A stretch of 36,304 bases of DNA, from contig JAGCTY010000173.1 of assembly GCA_017963105.1 (NCBI GenBank), positions 1 to 36,304 on the forward strand, given 5' to 3'. Below the pieces are notes generated by a model, which saw only the letters and a program-made list of their open reading frames with translations, was not told the DNA's origin and made no database searches. The position numbers were made by a program, and so were the translations under genes. Each line of letters opens with the position of its first letter. Position 1 is the stretch's first letter. Below are positions 31,267 to 36,304 of this stretch, in pieces. This DNA is from Lentisphaeria bacterium. Its GTDB lineage: Bacteria; Verrucomicrobiota; Lentisphaeria; Victivallales; UBA1829.

Positions 31267-32728
31267 CCTGTCGGAACTGGTCGAGGGCTTCTTCGCCGTG
31301 GATGGAACGCATGAGTTTCACGTTCTCCTCGTAGAAGACCTGCGGATCGGGCTGCGGCACCACATCGCTGTTCGCCTCGTCCATGAGCGTCTTGCGTTTG
31401 GCGGGGTCGGAGAGGTAGTGGTCGAGGTAGCGCACGAGCGTGCGCGGGGACAGTTCCTCGAACTGCTTCTGGCCGAACTCGCTCACGTAGTCGGACGCGA
31501 TCACGGCCACAAGGTTCTTCGAGGGTTCGCGCAGCCCCTTCGCCGAAAGGAAGTCCAGGATCATCTCCTGGCAACGGATCTCGTCGAACATCGGGAACTC
31601 GCAGCCGCGGCCGCGGCTGGAGATATTCGCGGGGAACCGCTGGTTCGAGGCGATCGTGAGCGTGATGTTTTCCGGCAGGGAGAACGTGCCGCCTATGTTC
31701 GTGCGGAAATAGTACCAGTCGGTCTTCGACACGTCGATGTCGTCGAAGAACAGCATGAACTTGTGGTTCGTCCAGACGGCGAGCTCAGCGATCAGCGGTT
31801 CCAGCCCGGCGGCGAGGTCGCCCGGCCGCGGAATGATCAGGGTGATGTCCGGGAACGACAGGCTGTAGGCGATGCTCATCTGCGTCTTGCCGAGGCCGGG
31901 CAGGCTCGAAATGAGCAGCGGCAGGTTGTTCCGCCCCTCGGAAAACGCCCGGAAATGCTCCTGGAACATCCGGCGCACGGACTGGTAGCCGTAGAACTCG
32001 TCCGCGGACCGGATCGAGGGAAGTTCGAGCGGCACGAACGCGCCGTCCTGATGCCGGAAGATACGACCGTGCGCGAACGGATCGTCCGAGGACAGCTTTG
32101 CGATTTCCAGCGCGACCGCGCCGGGCTTCATCCGCAGGAAGGCACTTTGTGCGGCGTCGAGCTTGAGCGCGGATGGACGCAGGCGGGAGACCGCGCCTTC
32201 GGGCGCTTCGCCGGATCGTTTCGCGAGCAGGGCGCAGTACGAAGGAATGAGGTCTTTCAGGAGTTCCGCCAGGCGAACAGCGTGACGGTAGAAGAATGCG
32301 GCATCGGAATCGGATTCCTTTGAGGTGGGATGCGCCTCGTGCGGCGACAGGACCGCAAGGCGTTCGAACAGCATTTTGTCCAGCAGGCGGCTGAACGGAA
32401 ACGAAACGCAGGACGCGGCGAGCAGGTTCAGCGCGTCGATGGAGTCGGATGCGCCGTCCGGAGGTGCTTCGAAAAGGTTGACATATCCGGTCGCGCCATG
32501 ATGCGCCGGATCATCGGGCGGCAGTCTGTGCAGCGGCTTCGTGAGCTTTGTCCGGACTACCTTCGAGGACGAATGTCCGTGCTCACAGTCAAGTTCAATG
32601 GCGGAAAGCGCAGCACCGAGGCGGTCAGCAAATGTACCGGGTGCGGGCGACTCCCCAGTGAAAAACACATGGAACGATGCTTCCGCGGCGCGGCACGCCG
32701 CCAGAAGTCCGGTCGATTCGGTATTCAT
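31247..32728 (-). CDS. AAA+ ATPase, DUF815-like, with uncharacterised N-terminal half
   Basis: 493 aa from the ATG at 32728, preceded by AAGGAGA; the frame is open further upstream but without a good start. Residues 1-245 are not recognised: mainly helical, no membrane segment. Residues 270-390 form a P-loop ATPase: Walker A SSLPGLGKT (274-282), Walker B MLFFDDID (325-332), sensor IASNQR (359-364), and SSRGRGCEFP with possible arginine fingers. The pattern FDDID-KTDWYYFRTNIGG and ITLTIASNQRFPANI is similar to DUF815 ATPases, which are poorly understood. The C-terminal helical lid follows. It sits between gatA and tadA, both translation genes; whether it serves them is unknown. Confidence 0.75.
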   Translation of the reverse strand: MNTESTGLLAACRAAEASFHVFFTGESPAPGTFADRLGAALSAIELDCEHGHSSSKVVRTKLTKPLHRLPPDDPAHHGATGYVNLFEAPPDGASDSIDALNLLAASCVSFPFSRLLDKMLFERLAVLSPHEAHPTSKESDSDAAFFYRHAVRLAELLKDLIPSYCALLAKRSGEAPEGAVSRLRPSALKLDAAQSAFLRMKPGAVALEIAKLSSDDPFAHGRIFRHQDGAFVPLELPSIRSADEFYGYQSVRRMFQEHFRAFSEGRNNLPLLISSLPGLGKTQMSIAYSLSFPDITLIIPRPGDLAAGLEPLIAELAVWTNHKFMLFFDDIDVSKTDWYYFRTNIGGTFSLPENITLTIASNQRFPANISSRGRGCEFPMFDEIRCQEMILDFLSAKGLREPSKNLVAVIASDYVSEFGQKQFEELSPRTLVRYLDHYLSDPAKRKTLMDEANSDVVPQPDPQVFYEENVKLMRSIHGEEALDQFRQDAVHAK

Positions 32729-32765
32729 GTCCGCACGTCTCCTTCCTGTTCGAAAACGGAATGCC

Positions 32766-32791
32766 GGGGCGGCTGGCGGTTCCGCCGCCCC
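32766..32791 (-). terminator. Hairpin between gatA and the AAA gene (weak terminator or attenuator)
   Basis: Perfect 8-bp arms GGGGCGGC (32766-32773) and GCCGCCCC (32784-32791), 10-base loop. On the minus strand the first T-run (32753-32756) is only four long and nine bases away, so full termination is unlikely; it could reduce read-through or protect the gatCA message. Confidence 0.4.
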
Positions 32792-32804
32792 GCGCTTGTG
32801 CCCC

Positions 32805-34298
32805 TTACGCCAGCGGGGCAGTAAAATCTTTTTGTGCTCGCGCAAGCTCGAACGCGCGACCGGCGCGGAAGATGCGTTTCTCCTCCATGGCCGGAGCGAT
32901 GAGCTGGATTCCGACGGGCAGTCCGGTGCCGGCGTCGATCGCGGCGGGCACGCTCAGGCCGCAGTCGCCGCTCAGGTTCAGCGCCGTGGTGAAGACGTCG
33001 GAAAGGTACATCTGCAGCGGGTCGGTCTTCGCGCCGAAGTGGAACGCGGGCGCGGGGGTCACCGGAGTCAGCAGGAAATCGCAGAGTTTGTAGGCTTCCT
33101 GGAAGTCGCGGCGGAGCAGCGTGCGAACCTTCTGCGCGCGCAGATAGTAGGCGTCGTAGTAGCCGCTGCTGAGCACGTAGGTGCCGAGCATGATGCGGCG
33201 GAGCACCTCGTTGCCGAACCCTTCGCCGCGCGACTTCTCGTAGGTCGAATTGATGTCGGTGGCGTTCGGGCTGCGGTAGCCGTAGCGGATGCCGTCGAAC
33301 CGCGCCAGGTTCGCGCTCGCCTCGGCCGTGGCGATGATGTAGTAGCAAGCCATGGCGTATTTCGTGTGCGGGAGGGAGACGTCGACGAACGACGCTCCGA
33401 GGGAACGGAACACCTCGATGGAATCGTTCATGATCTGCTTGACGGCGGGGTCCATGCCTTCGAGCTCGTAGTATTCCTTCGGGAGGCCGATCTTCACGCC
33501 GTCTAGGCGCGGATTCTGTTCGAACGCCTCCAGGTCGGCGGCGAATCCTTCCGGTTCCTGCGGCAGGCTCGTCGAATCCTTCTCATCATGAGCGGCGATC
33601 AGGTCGAGGATCGCGGCGGCGTCCCACACGGTGCGGGACAGCGGGCCGATCTGGTCCAGCGAGGAGGCGAACGCCACCAGGCCGTTACGGGAAACGCGTC
33701 CATAGGTCGGTTTGAGGCCGACCACGCCGCAGAAGGCCGCGGGCTGGCGGATGGAGCCGCCTGTGTCGGAACCGAGCGCGGCGACCGTTTCCAGCGCGGC
33801 GACGGATGCGGCGGACCCGCCCGAGGAGCCGCCCGGCACGCAGTCGAGGTTCCACGGGTTCGCGGTGCGCTGGTAGGCGCTGTTCTCGCAGGAGGAGCCC
33901 ATGGCGAACTCGTCCATGTTGGCACGTCCGAGGAGGACGCAACCGGCGGTCTTCAGCTTGCCGGTCACGAAGGAATCGTACGGGGAGATGAAGCCCTTCA
34001 GGATTTTCGAGGCGCAGGAGCACTGTTCGTCCTTCGCGCAGATGTTGTCCTTCAGCGTAATCGGGATGCCGTCGAACTCGCCCAGCGGAGCGCCGGAGGC
34101 GCGGCGTGCGTCGGAAGCGGCGGCCTGCGCCAGCACGGATTCCGGGTCCACGGCGAGGAGGGCGCGCACCTTCGGTTCGACCGCCTGGATGCGTTCGAGG
34201 AAGGCCGTGCAGAGAGCGACGGAGGTAGTGCGACCGTCGCGGAGCGCGGCGGCGGCATCGCGGAGGGACAGGGAAATGAGCTCGGAATTCGTCATCAT
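32805..34298 (-). CDS. gatA: Asp-tRNA(Asn)/Glu-tRNA(Gln) amidotransferase subunit A
   Basis: The glutaminase subunit of GatCAB, which turns Glu-tRNA(Gln) or Asp-tRNA(Asn) into the amide forms. 497 aa. The amidase-signature triad is Lys83 (GIPITLKDNI), cis-Ser158 (PGGSSGGSAAS) and Ser182 (SDTGGSIRQP). Also NMDEFAMGSSCENSAY and VGLKPTYGRVSRNGLVAF. The start ATG overlaps the gatC stop (ATGA, with a second ATG straight after). gatB is not in the window, so the complex is split between loci. Confidence 0.97.
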   Translation of the reverse strand: MMTNSELISLSLRDAAAALRDGRTTSVALCTAFLERIQAVEPKVRALLAVDPESVLAQAAASDARRASGAPLGEFDGIPITLKDNICAKDEQCSCASKILKGFISPYDSFVTGKLKTAGCVLLGRANMDEFAMGSSCENSAYQRTANPWNLDCVPGGSSGGSAASVAALETVAALGSDTGGSIRQPAAFCGVVGLKPTYGRVSRNGLVAFASSLDQIGPLSRTVWDAAAILDLIAAHDEKDSTSLPQEPEGFAADLEAFEQNPRLDGVKIGLPKEYYELEGMDPAVKQIMNDSIEVFRSLGASFVDVSLPHTKYAMACYYIIATAEASANLARFDGIRYGYRSPNATDINSTYEKSRGEGFGNEVLRRIMLGTYVLSSGYYDAYYLRAQKVRTLLRRDFQEAYKLCDFLLTPVTPAPAFHFGAKTDPLQMYLSDVFTTALNLSGDCGLSVPAAIDAGTGLPVGIQLIAPAMEEKRIFRAGRAFELARAQKDFTAPLA

Positions 34299-34606
34299 GC
34301 GATGCCCTCCCCGGGAAGGACCTGCGGGACCTTCACGAGTTCACCTTCGATCAGGTCGGGCGCGTTGGCGAGCATGGCCTCGCGCGGGAAGGGATCGGAG
34401 GGCACGTCGTCGCGGAGCACGTTGGTGCGGGCGACGGCGTGGGCTGTGGGCTCGATGCCGGAGACGTCGAGTTCGGCGAGCATTTCGACATAGCCGACGA
34501 TCTGCTCCATTTCGGACTGCAGACGCGGGATCATGTCCTGAGGCAGGCTCAGGCGCGCCAGCGAGGCGACCTGGGCCACGTCGATTTTGGTTCCCTGTTC
34601 GGCCAT
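34295..34606 (-). CDS. gatC: Asp-tRNA(Asn)/Glu-tRNA(Gln) amidotransferase subunit C
   Basis: 103 aa, the usual size. GatC wraps round GatA and GatB and stabilises the complex. It shows the family pattern VAQVASLARLSLPQDMIPRLQSEMEQIVGYVEMLAELDVSGIEPTAH-like start, then LRDDVPSDPFPREAMLANAPD and VKVPQVL near the end. AGGAAAGG lies before the ATG. It overlaps gatA by four bases and follows pfp by 30 bp, likely in one transcript. Confidence 0.95.
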   Translation of the reverse strand: MAEQGTKIDVAQVASLARLSLPQDMIPRLQSEMEQIVGYVEMLAELDVSGIEPTAHAVARTNVLRDDVPSDPFPREAMLANAPDLIEGELVKVPQVLPGEGIA

Positions 34607-34636
34607 GGTGAATGCCTTTCCTGTCCCCTGTTCAAA

Positions 34637-36292
34637 TCACTGGTGTTCGAGCTTGATCGTTTCGGTCTTGGCGTCGCAGACGACGGACGGGCCGAAATAC
34701 TGGATCGGGCCGGGATAGACGAACGAGGTGTTCACGGCCCAGTCGTCGCGGTTGGCGGCGAAGAACTTGAACGGAGCGTCGTCGAGCTCGACGAGCGCCT
34801 TCTTGATGACCGGCTTGTCCGCGCCGTGGCGGTGTTCGACGTTCATCATGGCGGTCAGCGGCACGGCGCCCGCGGTCCACTCGTCGGCGGATTTCGCGAG
34901 GTTGCCGACGTAGGACATGTAGGCGGTCGCGCCGGAGCCGATGATGGCGGCGGCGTTGAAGCCGAGGCTGTAGCAGTAGTCGGCGTCGAAGTTGGACGGA
35001 GCGGCGCAGCGGCCTTCGTAGCCGAAGAAGTGGGTCTGGCTGGAGAACTTGCCGACATACTTGCCTTCCGCCTTCATCGCGGAGAGGCGCTGCTTCACGA
35101 GCTGCGCGAGGAGCTTTTCAGTCTCGATGAGGGACACCTGCACGTTGCCGTGCGGGTCGCGGTCCATGGAGAGCTGGAGCTGGATGGCGGTCGGGAGCTG
35201 GGCGTAGACGGATGCGCTGGCGGCGGAGAGCTTGCCGGAGATGTACGCAATCTTGTCTTCGGGCTTCGCGATGGCGTTGAATTCGTCCGCATTTGCGGCG
35301 AGGACGTCGTTGAGCTCGCCGATCAGGACTTTCATTTCGGGGATGAACTCGATGAGGCCTTCCGGCACCAGCACGACGCCGAAGTTCTCCTTGTTCTCAG
35401 CGCGCTTCGCGACGATCTTCGCCAGGTCGTCGACGATGCCGGAGAGCGTCTGCTTCTTCGCGGCGACTTCCTCGGAGATGATCGCGGCGTTCACGTGGGT
35501 CTTCAGGGCGCATTCGAGCGTGATGTGGGAAGCGGAACGGCCCATGAGCTTGATGAAGTGCCAGTACTTCTTGGCGGAGTTGGCGTCGCGGGAAATGTTG
35601 CCGATGAGCTCGCTGTAGACCTTGCTGGCGGTATCGAAGCCGAAGGACGTCTCGATGAACTTGTTCTTCAGGTCGCCGTCGATGGTCTTCGGGCAGCCGA
35701 TGACCTGAATCGGGATGTTTTTCGCCTTGTAGTATTCGGCGAGGAGGCAGGCATTGGTGTTCGAGTCGTCGCCGCCGATGATCACGAGGGCGGAGATGCC
35801 GAGCGTCTTGCAGTTCACCGCGCCCTTGTCGAACTGTTCGACCTGTTCGAGCTTGGTGCGGCCGGAACCGATCATGTCGAATCCGCCGGTGTTGCGGTAG
35901 GCGTCCATGAACTCATCGGTGATCTCGACATAGTCGTTGTCAACGAGGCCGCTCGGGCCGCCCTTGAAGCCGAACATGCGCGATGCCTTGTTCAGCGACT
36001 TGATGCCATCGTAGATGCCGGCGATGACGTTGTGGCCGCCGGGGGCCTGGCCACCGGAGAGGATGACCGCCACGTTCACGGGCTTGCCTTCGCCCGCGCC
36101 GCCCGCGCTGAACTTCAGGTCGGGCATGTTGCTGGTGGACGGGAAGAGGGCGGCGATCTTTTCAGCGTCGGCGAAAGCGGCGAGCGGGGCGCCCTTTTCG
36201 ACTTTCACGGTCGCGCCGTTGCGGAGCGCGGGGGGCAGTTTCGGGGCGTATTCGCTGCGGACCTGCTGAAGCGGGGAAATCATCTTGGACAT
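34637..36292 (-). CDS. pfp: Diphosphate--fructose-6-phosphate 1-phosphotransferase (PPi-PFK)
   Basis: Reversible, PPi-using phosphofructokinase of glycolysis. 551 aa, of the long clade. [11 protein letters not shown] (80-90) and [10 protein letters not shown] (171-180): the second Asp of GGDDS favours PPi rather than [13 protein letters not shown] (201-210) has the Lys that contacts PPi and the catalytic Asp; [14 protein letters not shown] (250-263) is the sugar-phosphate motif, and the C-terminal part carries [21 protein letters not shown]. The first ATG (36292) follows AGGAGA by six bases at the window edge, so the start is firm. It heads the pfp-gatC-gatA set. Confidence 0.96.
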   Translation of the reverse strand: MSKMISPLQQVRSEYAPKLPPALRNGATVKVEKGAPLAAFADAEKIAALFPSTSNMPDLKFSAGGAGEGKPVNVAVILSGGQAPGGHNVIAGIYDGIKSLNKASRMFGFKGGPSGLVDNDYVEITDEFMDAYRNTGGFDMIGSGRTKLEQVEQFDKGAVNCKTLGISALVIIGGDDSNTNACLLAEYYKAKNIPIQVIGCPKTIDGDLKNKFIETSFGFDTASKVYSELIGNISRDANSAKKYWHFIKLMGRSASHITLECALKTHVNAAIISEEVAAKKQTLSGIVDDLAKIVAKRAENKENFGVVLVPEGLIEFIPEMKVLIGELNDVLAANADEFNAIAKPEDKIAYISGKLSAASASVYAQLPTAIQLQLSMDRDPHGNVQVSLIETEKLLAQLVKQRLSAMKAEGKYVGKFSSQTHFFGYEGRCAAPSNFDADYCYSLGFNAAAIIGSGATAYMSYVGNLAKSADEWTAGAVPLTAMMNVEHRHGADKPVIKKALVELDDAPFKFFAANRDDWAVNTSFVYPGPIQYFGPSVVCDAKTETIKLEHQ

Positions 36293-36304
36293 AGTGTGTC
36301 TCCT

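Overview
The window is GC-rich chromosomal DNA with tightly packed genes. Many neighbours overlap by an ATGA, and housekeeping genes dominate. There is no phage, transposase, integrase, rRNA or tRNA gene that I can see. The cell is inferred to be a diderm bacterium: it encodes a YdbH/YnbE/YdbL inner-to-outer-membrane system, lipoproteins and TraX-type membrane proteins. It also appears to be a fermentative carbohydrate user, from a GH43/CBM6 enzyme and a PPi-dependent phosphofructokinase. The AICAR-transformylase-only PurH, the PurS-like/PurL fusion, the long PPi-PFK and the GC content would fit a PVC-type lineage such as Lentisphaerota or Verrucomicrobiota. That placement is inference from gene architecture and no similarity search was run.

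Layout. (1) 1-567 is the end of a glycoside hydrolase gene with its own terminator. (2) 4027 down to 660 is a minus-strand set tmk-holB-trmO-ispH with overlapping genes: dTMP synthesis, clamp loader, tRNA t6A37 methylation and isoprenoid synthesis. (3) 4170-10296 is a plus-strand set: AICAR transformylase, recD2, a GSCFA-domain protein and asnB. (4) 10427-15546, plus strand: proA, mtaB, recX and an orphan peptide-type binding lipoprotein. (5) 15588-16604 is a lone minus-strand GT4 glycosyltransferase. A 427-bp intergenic region follows, holding overlapping divergent promoter elements, a perfect 27-bp direct repeat and terminator-like hairpins. It may encode a small RNA. (6) 17032-21114 is a ydbH-ynbE-ydbL operon closed by a strong terminator. 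(7) 21187-23093 holds a Fic protein and a TraX-family membrane protein, separated by four 12-bp tandem repeats. (8) 30565 down to 23176 is a long minus-strand run: purL, dapB, a 117-aa unknown, icd, a GNAT, a DUF2156 protein and an anchored unknown. (9) 36292 down to 30658, minus strand: pfp, gatC, gatA, an AAA ATPase with a novel N-terminal half, and tadA.

Themes. Purine synthesis (purL and the purH transformylase part) has unusual domain packaging. Three genes (trmO, mtaB, tadA) modify the tRNA anticodon loop. The two spots most worth following up are the repeat-bearing intergenic region at 16605-17031 and the fic/12-bp-repeat/traX segment. The YdbH operon is a clear instance of a recently characterised envelope lipid-transport system, probably far from Enterobacteria.
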